Origin: an uncultured Coriobacteriaceae bacterium
GTDB taxonomy: Bacteria > Actinomycetota > Coriobacteriia > Coriobacteriales > Atopobiaceae
Reading direction: 5' to 3'
Length of the DNA: 64,000 bases
Assembly: GCA_902791035.1 (NCBI GenBank)
Contig: CADAUA010000002.1
Location: 1 to 64,000, forward strand
The translations under genes and the position numbers were made by a program. The notes beneath the pieces were generated by a model. The model searched no databases and had not been told where the DNA came from. It worked only from the letters and a program-made list of their open reading frames with translations. The first letter of the stretch is position 1; the number at the start of each line of letters is the position of its first letter. Shown here piece by piece: positions 52,983-61,103 of this stretch.

Positions 52983-53692
52983 CACCGATCGCCCCCGTAG
53001 TAGTCCGCGAAGGCTCCCAGGGCCTCCTTGCGCCGGGCGCGGCTCATGGCCAGGGTCGAGCCGTCGGCCATGACCACGTTGGGACCCTCGATGGCACGGA
53101 CCTGGTCGGCGTTCACGATGCAGCTGTTTGATATCCGCACGAACTGTCCCGCCCCCAGGTCCTCGGCCACCTTTGTCAGCGTGCCGCGCACAGCCTGCGG
53201 GTCCTGCCCCTCCAGGTGATAGACGATGTTGTGCCGCTGGACCTCCACGTACAGCAGGTCCGCGAGCGGAAAGACCTTGGCCCCGTCCTTGGTGGGCACG
53301 TAGAGGCTTCGATGCGATCGCCGGCGCAGCACGCGGACGGCCCGGTCCAGGCACATGCCCAGGTCGCGCGAGGTCACGGGCTTGACGATGAAGTCCAGGG
53401 CGTTCACTTCGTAGCCCCGCACCGCGTACTGCGCGAGGTTGGTCACGAAGATGATCAGCGTCTGCTCGTCGTAGGCGCGCAGGAGGTCGGCCGCCTCCAT
53501 GCCGCTGATTCCCGGCAGGTCTATGTCCAAGAACACGAGGTCGTACCTGCCCACCAGCTCCACCAGCTCGAAGGCCGTCTTGACCCAGTCCACCTTGACC
53601 TCCAGGCCCTTGTCGCCTGCGTAGCGCTCCACCGCAGCACGCAGCTGGGCCGCCTCCTCCGCCTCGTCCTCCACGACCAAGAACCGATACAT
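52982..53692 (-). CDS. LytTR-family response regulator
   Basis: A 236-residue AgrA-like regulator. The receiver has the acid pocket VEDEAEE, phospho-acceptor Asp56 (FLDIDLPG) and Lys in FIVKPVTSRD. A LytTR domain spans about 135-230 (LLYVEVQRHNIVYHL, FVRISNSCIVNADQVRAIEG). The ATG at 53692 (MYRFLVVEDE) has GGGAGGGG four bases before it. Divergent from the GH3 lipoprotein gene across a 197-bp region, so that gene is a natural candidate target, though no LytTR site was identified with confidence. Confidence 0.94.
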   Translation of the reverse strand: MYRFLVVEDEAEEAAQLRAAVERYAGDKGLEVKVDWVKTAFELVELVGRYDLVFLDIDLPGISGMEAADLLRAYDEQTLIIFVTNLAQYAVRGYEVNALDFIVKPVTSRDLGMCLDRAVRVLRRRSHRSLYVPTKDGAKVFPLADLLYVEVQRHNIVYHLEGQDPQAVRGTLTKVAEDLGAGQFVRISNSCIVNADQVRAIEGPNVVMADGSTLAMSRARRKEALGAFADYYGGDR

Positions 53693-53889
53693 GCGTCCCC
53701 TCCGAGCCCGCCCGCTCGCCGAGAGGCGCCGCAGGGCGTGCCGCAATCTTGCCCGACCGTGCCACCCAACCTGAACTTGTTAGCACGTTTTCTAGATTCG
53801 TTCATGACGACAAGGCCCGCGCTTTCGACGGATGGCGGGTTTTGCCAGCGCAAAGGATGGGGCGTCTGCGGACGCGAAGGGAGAGCGCC

Positions 53890-56403
53890 ATGAAGAGGAA
53901 CGTGACCAGAAGGAACTTCGTAGCAGGGACCGCGGGTGCCGCGGTACTGGCTGGGCTTGTCGCATGCGGTGACGAGACAGCAACCGCGCCGGCTGCCGAG
54001 GAGACGCCGACCGTGCCATCTGCCGACCAGTACCCCATCGAGCCCGACGCCGAGGGCACCGAGGCCAAGTGGTCCTCCGAGGAGACCCGCGACGGCTGGA
54101 CCCGCGTGACCAACCCCGACGACGGTGCCACGCTGGGCGTCACGGACACAGCCCGCATCATCCAGGTAGACGGCCTGGCCTTCCGCGACATGGACGGCGA
54201 CGGCAAGCTCTCGCTCTTCGAGGACTGGCGCCAGACCCCCGAGGACCGCGCGGCCGACCTTGCCGCCAAGCTGAGCGACCAGGAGTGCATCCAGCTCATG
54301 TGGCACGGCGGCGCCTCCGACGCCGGCGGTGGCTCCGTGGAGGAGACCACGGCAAACACCAACCTCATCGACCTCGGCTCCGCGGCGGGCGTCTCGCGCT
54401 TCAACGCCGACGAGGAGTCCTACGCCTCCTCCATCGCCTGGATCAACGGCGTCCAGGCCACCTGCGAGACCCGTCCCTGGGGCATCCCCTACATCAACTC
54501 CACCGACCCCTACCCCGTGCTGGGCATCCCCGGTACCATAGGCATCTCCGCCGCCATGGACAAGGACCTCTGGCGCAGAGCCGGTATGTGGGTCGGCCGC
54601 GCCTTCCGCGCCACCGGCGTGCGCCTGGAGCTGGGCCCGCAGGTGGACCTCTACACCAACCCCAAGTGCTCGCGCCTGCGTGGTGCCGAGACGGAGGACC
54701 CCGCCCTGGGCCGCGACTTCACGCAGGCCTTCGCGGGCGGCATGCAGTCCACCTGGGGCGACGACGAGGCCACCGAGGACCTGGGCTGGGGCAAGGACTC
54801 CGTGGGCAACACCCTCAAGCACTTCGTGGCCGCCGGCGCCATGCAGGGCGGCGCGGACGACCACTCCAGCGCCGGCATGTACAACATCTTCCCCGGCGAC
54901 AACTACAAGGCCCACCTCATCCCCTTCCTGGACGGTGGCCTGCACCTGGACTCCAAGACCGAGACTGTCTCGGCCGTGATGCCCAACTACGGCATCGCCT
55001 ACTCAGCCGACGCCGAGTACGGCCTGCGCGTGGGCGGCGGCTTTAACAAGAAGCAGCTCTCCATCCTGCGCAACGCCGGCTTCGATGGCGTGATCTGCTC
55101 CGACTGGAACATCCTCAAGACCGACTTCACCCGCGGCGTCGAGGGCCTCACCGAGGCCGAGCGATACCGTCTGCTGGTGGACGCCGGCTGCGACCAGTAC
55201 GGTGGCGGCTACGAGCCCGTGGAGATCGGCGAGCCCGTCTTTGAGTCCATGGTGAGCGACATGGGCCAGGACGCCGCCAGCGAGCGCGTACACGAGTCCG
55301 CCCTCCACGTCCTCACCCTCATGGCCCACGTGCAGCTCTTCGACCAGCCCTACTCCGACCGCTCCGAGGCCAAGGAGCTCTTCGAGTCCCAGGCCGCAGC
55401 CGACTTTGCCCGCGAGGCAAACGAGAAGTCCGTCGTCATGCTCAAGAACGCCGGCGGCGTGATTGCCCAGGGCGCGGGTGCAAACAAGCCCACGGTCTAT
55501 GTGCCGCAGATCTTCACCGCCATGAACAAGAGCCCCAGGGAGACCACTCCTGCCTCCGTCGCACCCTGCATGGACCTCGACGTGCTGGGCCAGTACTTCA
55601 ACGTGGTGACCGACGAGGTGGGCGACCCCACGGGCGAGCCCGTCGAGGGCCAGACCGACCCCCAGTACCAGGAGTCCGACATCGTGCGGCGCACGGACTT
55701 TACCGACGTCAAGTACGCCCTCATACGCATCAAGAGCCCGCAGGACGCCAACAGCGGCGCCAAGGCGGAGGGCGACACCACCACCTACGTGCCCATCTCC
55801 CTGCAGTACCGTCCCTACACCGCAGATGGCCCCAACGTGACCCAGGTCTCCATCGCCGGCGACCCGCTCGATGGCCTCACCTGGTACGACCACGGCATGG
55901 AGACCGACGTGCCCATCGAGAACCGCTCCTACTACGGCCAGTCGACGACCGTCAAGAACGAGTCCGACCTCGACCTGGTGCTCTCCGTGCGCGAGGCCCT
56001 GCCCGAGGAGATCAAGCTCGTCGTGATCATCGACGCCTACCAGCCCATGGTCTTCTCCGAACTGGAGCCCGCGGCCGACGTCATCCTCATGAACTGGGTG
56101 GGCTCCTCCGACTCCCAGACCAAGACCTTCGCCGTGACCGACGAGACCTTCGCCCGCATCCTGGCTGGCGAGGTGGAGCCCACGGGCCTGCTGACCTTCC
56201 AGATGCCCAAGAGCATGGACGCCGTCGAGGCTGGCCAGGAGGACGTCCCCCGCGACATGGACTGCTACACCGACTCCGAGGGCAACACCTACGACTTCTG
56301 CTTTGGACTCAACTGGTCGGGTGTGATTGACGACGAGCGCGTGGCCACCTACAAGGTCTCGCCGATCTCCGAGCCGGAGACCGAGGTCAAGGCCAGCGAA
56401 TAG
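53890..56403 (+). CDS. Tat-exported glycoside hydrolase family 3 lipoprotein
   Basis: An 837-residue enzyme. The signal has a twin-arginine motif (TRRNFVAG) and a lipobox-like LAGLVAC, so it is probably exported folded and lipid-anchored. A calcium-loop-like DMDGDGKLSLFEDW (about residues 100-115) precedes the catalytic barrel, a frequent feature of GH3 proteins. The nucleophile Asp405 lies in GVICSDWN. The second alpha/beta domain follows (about 500-800, EKSVVMLKNAGG). Likely activity: beta-glucosidase or related exo-glycosidase; specificity unknown. AAGGGAG precedes the ATG. Divergent from a LytTR two-component pair that may regulate it. Confidence 0.92.
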   Translation: MKRNVTRRNFVAGTAGAAVLAGLVACGDETATAPAAEETPTVPSADQYPIEPDAEGTEAKWSSEETRDGWTRVTNPDDGATLGVTDTARIIQVDGLAFRDMDGDGKLSLFEDWRQTPEDRAADLAAKLSDQECIQLMWHGGASDAGGGSVEETTANTNLIDLGSAAGVSRFNADEESYASSIAWINGVQATCETRPWGIPYINSTDPYPVLGIPGTIGISAAMDKDLWRRAGMWVGRAFRATGVRLELGPQVDLYTNPKCSRLRGAETEDPALGRDFTQAFAGGMQSTWGDDEATEDLGWGKDSVGNTLKHFVAAGAMQGGADDHSSAGMYNIFPGDNYKAHLIPFLDGGLHLDSKTETVSAVMPNYGIAYSADAEYGLRVGGGFNKKQLSILRNAGFDGVICSDWNILKTDFTRGVEGLTEAERYRLLVDAGCDQYGGGYEPVEIGEPVFESMVSDMGQDAASERVHESALHVLTLMAHVQLFDQPYSDRSEAKELFESQAAADFAREANEKSVVMLKNAGGVIAQGAGANKPTVYVPQIFTAMNKSPRETTPASVAPCMDLDVLGQYFNVVTDEVGDPTGEPVEGQTDPQYQESDIVRRTDFTDVKYALIRIKSPQDANSGAKAEGDTTTYVPISLQYRPYTADGPNVTQVSIAGDPLDGLTWYDHGMETDVPIENRSYYGQSTTVKNESDLDLVLSVREALPEEIKLVVIIDAYQPMVFSELEPAADVILMNWVGSSDSQTKTFAVTDETFARILAGEVEPTGLLTFQMPKSMDAVEAGQEDVPRDMDCYTDSEGNTYDFCFGLNWSGVIDDERVATYKVSPISEPETEVKASE

Positions 56404-56514
56404 CTGCCTGAACCGACCGACAGCAAAGACCCACCCGGGCCCCGGGACGCCATCTTCCCATCCTTCCTAAGGCGCTCCGGGGCCCAACTCTGTAGCGGCC
56501 GGGCACCAGGGGGT

Positions 56515-56578
56515 GCAAACACAGGGGGTACTCCCCCGTGTTTGCTGTCAAACACGGGGGAGTACCCCCTGTGTTTGC
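56515..56578. repeat. GGGGTACTCCCC long hairpin, copy 2 (supplies a stop codon)
   Basis: Left arm 56515-56544 (GCAAACACAGGGGGTACTCC...) is exactly complementary over 30 bp to 56549-56578; loop CTGT. The arms share the GGGGTACTCCCC core with 33282-33345. The minus-strand glycerate kinase gene reads into it and stops at 56548-56550, so its last nine or ten codons come from the element. Confidence 0.93.
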
Positions 56579-57723
56579 ATTCCCACCCGCACCAAAGCAA
56601 AGGTCCGGTCCGCCGCAAGCGAGAAGTTCCTCTCGGCATGGGCCAGCACGTCCTCCACGGAGCAGGGCTCGAGCACGGTGGGCACGAGCGCGTCCACCCC
56701 ACAGGCCAGGAGCTCTGTGGCGTCCGCGTCCATGCCGCCCACGATGGCCACGCAGGGTATGCCTGCCCGCCGGCACCGCGCCGCCACGCCGCTCACCACC
56801 TTGCCATGGACGGATTGCGCGTCTGCGTGGCCCTCCCCCGTCACACAAAGGTCGCTACTGGCAAGAAGCCCGTCGAAGCCCACGAGGTCCAGCACTTGCT
56901 CTATGCCCGGCACGAGCTCGGCATCAAGGTAGCAGAGGGCCGCCGCGCCGAGGCCACCCGCCGCGCCCGCACCAGGCACGTCGGCCACCGGCCGGCCGAA
57001 GGTCTGCTCGAGCACCGCGGCGTAGGACCGCATCCCCTGCTCCAGCTGGGTCACGACCTCGGGGGAGGCTCCCTTCTGGGGCGAGAAGACCGCCGCGCAG
57101 CCACGTGGCCCCACGAGCGGGTTGTCCACGTCGCACATCACGTGGAAGCGGGCCTCCCGCACGCGCGGGTCCAGGCCGGCCAGGTCGATCGCGGCCACAT
57201 GCGCCAGGTCTTCTCCGCAGCCAGCGAGCTCGCAGCCCTTGTCGTCGAGCAGGCGGGCGCCCAGCGCGCGGGCCATGCCCATGCCGCCGTCGTTGGTGGC
57301 CGAGCCGCCGATGGCGAGCGACACGTCGCGCACCCCGCGGGCGAGCGCGTCCTCGATGAGCTGCCCGGTTCCAAAAGTGCTGGTACGGCGCGGGTCGCGG
57401 AGCTCGGCCGGCACGAGCGGCAGTCCCGACGCCGCGGCCATCTCTATGACGGCACGGCCTCCGGGAAGAAGCCCGTAGCTGGCCCGCGCGGGCTCGCCCA
57501 AGGGGCCCGCCACCTCCACAGTGGCGAGCCCGCCGCCCGTAGCCGCCACAACCGCCGCGACGGTACCCTCGCCACCGTCGGCCACCTCTACCGCACGGCA
57601 CGTGGCGCCCGGCAGCTCGCGGGCCGCGGCGGCAGTGAGCAGCTCCCCCGTCCGCGCCGACGAGATCGTCCCCTTGAATGAGTCGCACGCAAACAGCAGG
57701 TGCAAGTGATTGTTGTTGCTCAT
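56548..57723 (-). CDS. Glycerate kinase
   Basis: A 391-residue glycerate kinase type-1 family protein (GlxK/GarK). N-terminus LLFACDSFKGTISSARTGELL, then VADGGEGTV, ETAAASGL-like IEMAAASGLPLVP, IGGSATNDGGMGMARALGARL, CDVDNPLVGPRGCAAVFSPQKGA, and VTGEGHADAQSVHGKVVSGVA. It phosphorylates D-glycerate for entry into glycolysis. The final residues (roughly GMQTQGVLPRV) are encoded by a palindromic repeat, so the natural C-terminus was altered by its insertion. AGAGG precedes the ATG. Convergent with the GH3 gene. Confidence 0.95.
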   Translation of the reverse strand: MSNNNHLHLLFACDSFKGTISSARTGELLTAAAARELPGATCRAVEVADGGEGTVAAVVAATGGGLATVEVAGPLGEPARASYGLLPGGRAVIEMAAASGLPLVPAELRDPRRTSTFGTGQLIEDALARGVRDVSLAIGGSATNDGGMGMARALGARLLDDKGCELAGCGEDLAHVAAIDLAGLDPRVREARFHVMCDVDNPLVGPRGCAAVFSPQKGASPEVVTQLEQGMRSYAAVLEQTFGRPVADVPGAGAAGGLGAAALCYLDAELVPGIEQVLDLVGFDGLLASSDLCVTGEGHADAQSVHGKVVSGVAARCRRAGIPCVAIVGGMDADATELLACGVDALVPTVLEPCSVEDVLAHAERNFSLAADRTFALVRVGMQTQGVLPRV

Positions 57724-57932
57724 CGGTGCCTCTCGTCCATCTACGTGTTTCTAGGTTCAGATGATATGCATAGAAGGTCGTTAGTCGGCTTCCAGAGTAC
57801 AAAGAGGAGGATGGGCTTCCTGGACGCTCAACCTTATCTGCTGTTTTAGCTTCCGAGAACCCCATAGCGCGTACCTGCTGTGGTTGATGAGGCCCGCGGG
57901 GCCACCGCAAGCAAGAGTGGGTACGCCAGCCA
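57724..57932. other. Glycerate kinase upstream region, no gene seen
   Basis: Relatively AT-rich near 57745-57775 (GATGATATGCATAG), where a minus-strand promoter for glycerate kinase is likely. No coding region supported. Confidence 0.4.
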
Positions 57933-57934
57933 AA

Positions 57935-57980
57935 CAAAAAGGGCTGCCCCCTAGCGGTCTAGCCACCAGAGGGCAGCCCT
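57935..57980 (-). terminator. Terminator of the FAD/Fe-S oxidoreductase operon
   Basis: AGGGCTGCCC (57940-57949) pairs with GGGCAGCCCT (57971-57980). On the minus strand the stem is followed by TTTTTGTTTG. 58009-58082 holds decayed GGGTC...GTGTCA repeat words. Confidence 0.85.
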
Positions 57981-58082
57981 CGTCAAATCACGGTGCGGCA
58001 AAGCGTGACAAAGGGTCAGACCCCGTGTCATCGACCCCGCGTCATCTGCGGGACCCGACCCCGCGGCAACCCCCGCGGCACC

Positions 58083-60974
58083 TTAGTCGTCCAGGTCGAT
58101 CGGGAGGGCGTTGCCCGTGTTGGGGTGGGTCCTCTCGAATCCGCGGTGGCTCTCCTCGTAGGCCCGGCGCTTCTCGCGCATGACCTTGGCCTCCTCGGAG
58201 CCGGAGTTCATCACGATCTTGACCGCGCGCTTGGCCGCGTAGGCCGCGAGGCCCGTGACCTTGTCTTCGGCCTTGCGCATGTCAGTCATCTCGGGGTGGT
58301 CGCGGTGCAGGTGGATGGCGTCGAAGTTGCAGCGCGTGGTGCAGATGCCGCAGCCGATGCACTTGTTGGGATCCACCACGGAGGCGCCGCAGCTAAGGCA
58401 ACGCGCCGTCTCGATGCGCACCTGGTCCTCGGTGAGGGAGTCGCGGTACTCCTCGAACTTGCCCGCCTCGTGCGTGGGCTCCTCCTGGCGCGGGAAGTGG
58501 TCGTAGCTGGGGAACTTGATGTCGTTCTTGTCCAGCGGGCGGAACTGGTGGCGGTCAAGCGCGATGGTGAGGTCCGCGTCGGGGCGCACGTAGCGGGCCA
58601 GCACGTCGGCCACGTGGTGGCCGGCCGCGATTGCATCGATCACGAAGCGCGGGCCGGTGTACACGTCGCCACCCACGAAGATGTCCGGCTGCTTGGTCTG
58701 GTAGGTCAGGCGATCGGCCACGGGGTAGTTGCCATGCCAGAAGGTCACGCCCTCGCCGTCCAGCAGGTTGCCCCACTCGATGGCCTGGCCGATGGCAAAG
58801 ACGATGCGGTCGCACTCGATGATGGTGGTCTCGGACTCGTCGTAGAGCGGCGAGAAGCGCCCGGTCGTGGGGTCCGTCACCTGGGTGCAGCGCTTGAAGA
58901 CGATGCCCATGACCTGCCCGTCTTCGCCAACCAGAACCTCCTTGGGACCCCAGCCGTTCACGACGTCGATGCCGTGCTCCTTGGCCTCGCGCACCTCGGC
59001 CGCGTCGGCCGGCATCTCGTCCAGCTGCTCGAGCGACACCATGCTCACGGCAGCGGCACCGCGGCGGTTGGCGTCCTCGGCGCAGTCGATGGCCACGTTT
59101 CCGCCGCCCACGACCACCACGCGGCCGGTGTAGGCGGGGTGGTCGTTGCCCAGGGACTCCTGCAGGTAGTGCACGGCGATGTCGGTGCCCAGGGCCTCGT
59201 CGCCGGGCACGCCGGGGCGACGGCCGCCCTGGCAGCCGATGGCCACATAGAAGGCCTTGAAGCCCTGCTCGCGGAGCTCGCCCAGGGTGACGTCCTTGCC
59301 AACCTCCACGCCGCAGCGGATCTCCACGCCCAGCTCGCGGATGATCTGGATCTCCTCGTCGATTACGTCCTTGGAGAGCTTGTAGGTGGGGATGCCGTAG
59401 GTCATCATGCCGCCGGGCTTCTGGTTCTTCTCGAAGACGACGGGCGAGAAGCCCATGAGGGCCAGGTAGTAGGCCGCGGAGAGGCCAGCAGGACCCGCGC
59501 CGATGATGGCGATCTTCTCGTCAAAGTGGCCATGCATGGAGGCCACGACCTTGCTGGGCACGTAGCGGTTCTGGGCCACCAGGTCCTGGTCGGCCACGAA
59601 GCGCTTGACGGCGTCGATGCTCACGGCGCGGTCCACGTCGCCGCGGGTGCACTCCTCCTCGCAGCGCTTGTTGCAGATGCGGCCGCACACGGCGGGGAAG
59701 GGGTTCTCCTTCTTGATAAGCGCCAGCGCGGCGCGATAGTCGCCCTCGTGGGCCTTCTTGAGGTAGGCCTGCACGGGCACGTGGGCCGGGCAGGCCGCCT
59801 TGCAGGGGGCAGAGCCCGTGGGCCAGGTGTTGTGCATGCGGGCAGTGTCGCGGTAGTTCTCGTCCCAGGCGTACTTGCCCCAGGGGATGGCGTCGGGCAG
59901 GATGGCGCGCGGGTAGACCTGGGCGCTGCCGTCCTTCTTGCAGAGCTTCTGGCCCAGCTTGACGGCGCCAGCCGGGCAGGACTCCACGCAGTAGCCGCAG
60001 GCCACGCACTTTACGGGGTCCACCTTGGCGGTGTAGCTGGAGCGACTCAGATTGGGCGTGTTGAAGAGCATGGAGGTACGCAGGGCGTTGCAGATCTTCA
60101 CGTCGCAGTTGCAGATGTCGAAGATGTGGTCGGAGCCGTCGATGTTGGTGATCTGGTGCACGAAACCGTTGTCCTCGGCCTTCTGCAGGATGTCCAGGGC
60201 CTCCTCGGTGGTGATGTAGTGGGCGCGGCCGGTCTCCACCGTGTAGTCGGCCATGTCTCCCACCTGGATGCACCAGTCGTCCGGGTCGTCGATGCAGCCC
60301 TCCCCCAGCTTGGCGCGGCTGTAGCGGCAGGAGCAGATACCGGCGGAGATGTGGCCGTCGTACTTCTTGAGCCAGTGGGAGATGTGCTCCAGGTCCACGG
60401 AGGTGTTCTCGGCCTCGATGGCCTTCTCCACGGGAATCACGTGCATGCCGATGCCGTCGCCTCCGGGCGGCACCATCTCGGTGATGCCGGCCAGGGGCTC
60501 GAAGGTCATGCGCTCGAAGAAGTTGGCAACAGCGGGGTTCTTGTCGATGCGGTCGATGGAGGAGTTGAAGAGCTCGGCCGAGCCCGGTACGAAGTAGGGC
60601 ACGCGCCAGCGCTGGGTGCGCGGCTCATCGGTGGGGCCGTTGTCGTCGTAGCGGTCGGAGTAGTCGTACTCGATGATGCCCACGTAGCTCATGCGATACA
60701 GGAGGTCGCGCAGCTCCTCCTCGCTGAGCTCGGGCTCCATCTTCTGGAGCTCCTCGAAGTAGTAGAAGTGGCGGAGCTCCATCTTGTTTGCCAGCTCCAC
60801 CATGTCGTCGGTGAGGACCTCCTTGAGGCCCCAGTACTCCGAGTCGTTGGTGGTGATGCCAGTCACCTTGTGCTTTACCACGTCGGTGATCTTGCGGCCC
60901 AGCCTGGCGATGGCCTCGTTGCGCTCCGCCTCGTTCTGATAGATGGAGCGGTGCGTCTTGAACTGCTCGGGCAT
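58083..60974 (-). CDS. Multi-domain FAD-dependent, Fe-S cluster oxidoreductase
   Basis: A 963-residue enzyme. The N-terminal region (about 1-310) has Cys pairs CSCRYSRAKLGEGC and CNCDVKIC. A ferredoxin motif CVACGYCVESCP (about 323) follows. A GltD-like adaptor holds CKAACPAHVPVQAYL and CGRICNKRCEEECTRG. The FAD site is IAIIGAGPAGLSAAYYL (from Lys487) and the NAD(P) site VVVVGGGNVAIDCAEDANRRG (about 621). The C-terminal ferredoxin is CLSCGASVVDPNKCIGCGICTTRC (about 861). It resembles the small subunit of glutamate synthase and related electron-bifurcating or NAD(P)H-ferredoxin enzymes, but no single known enzyme has this whole layout. AAGGGAG precedes the ATG. Co-directional with the FAD enzyme upstream. 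Confidence 0.9.
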   Translation of the reverse strand: MPEQFKTHRSIYQNEAERNEAIARLGRKITDVVKHKVTGITTNDSEYWGLKEVLTDDMVELANKMELRHFYYFEELQKMEPELSEEELRDLLYRMSYVGIIEYDYSDRYDDNGPTDEPRTQRWRVPYFVPGSAELFNSSIDRIDKNPAVANFFERMTFEPLAGITEMVPPGGDGIGMHVIPVEKAIEAENTSVDLEHISHWLKKYDGHISAGICSCRYSRAKLGEGCIDDPDDWCIQVGDMADYTVETGRAHYITTEEALDILQKAEDNGFVHQITNIDGSDHIFDICNCDVKICNALRTSMLFNTPNLSRSSYTAKVDPVKCVACGYCVESCPAGAVKLGQKLCKKDGSAQVYPRAILPDAIPWGKYAWDENYRDTARMHNTWPTGSAPCKAACPAHVPVQAYLKKAHEGDYRAALALIKKENPFPAVCGRICNKRCEEECTRGDVDRAVSIDAVKRFVADQDLVAQNRYVPSKVVASMHGHFDEKIAIIGAGPAGLSAAYYLALMGFSPVVFEKNQKPGGMMTYGIPTYKLSKDVIDEEIQIIRELGVEIRCGVEVGKDVTLGELREQGFKAFYVAIGCQGGRRPGVPGDEALGTDIAVHYLQESLGNDHPAYTGRVVVVGGGNVAIDCAEDANRRGAAAVSMVSLEQLDEMPADAAEVREAKEHGIDVVNGWGPKEVLVGEDGQVMGIVFKRCTQVTDPTTGRFSPLYDESETTIIECDRIVFAIGQAIEWGNLLDGEGVTFWHGNYPVADRLTYQTKQPDIFVGGDVYTGPRFVIDAIAAGHHVADVLARYVRPDADLTIALDRHQFRPLDKNDIKFPSYDHFPRQEEPTHEAGKFEEYRDSLTEDQVRIETARCLSCGASVVDPNKCIGCGICTTRCNFDAIHLHRDHPEMTDMRKAEDKVTGLAAYAAKRAVKIVMNSGSEEAKVMREKRRAYEESHRGFERTHPNTGNALPIDLDD

Positions 60975-61010
60975 GATCTCCCTTTCCGGTGTGGGCGTGT
61001 CAGGGGGACA

Positions 61011-61077
61011 CGTGTCAGGGGGACGGTTCTCTTGACACGCCGTCATGGCGTGTCAAGAGAACCGTCCCCCTGACACG
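61011..61077. repeat. 31-bp perfect hairpin, GTGTCAGGGGGACGG family
   Basis: 61011-61041 (CGTGTCAGGGGGACGGTTCT...) and 61047-61077 are perfectly complementary over 31 bp; loop GTCAT. A partial copy (GTGTCAGGGGGACA) precedes it at 60997. It fills the gap between two co-directional oxidoreductase genes, so it would form a very stable structure in a shared mRNA. Related tandem units are at 50783-50827. Confidence 0.95.
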
Positions 61078-61103
61078 CCCTCTTGGCACGCGATGCTTTT
61101 GGG

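Noticed and set aside
57781-57966. Minus-strand 61-codon open frame between glycerate kinase and the terminator
   Set aside because: No ribosome-binding site and no recognisable product. It overlaps the hairpin of the oxidoreductase terminator.
57993-61073. Plus-strand 1026-codon open frame opposite the Fe-S flavoprotein
   Set aside because: Composition (Val/Gly/His/Ala/Leu) is typical of antisense shadows, it starts within repeats, and it matches no family. The minus-strand protein has many conserved Cys and nucleotide motifs.
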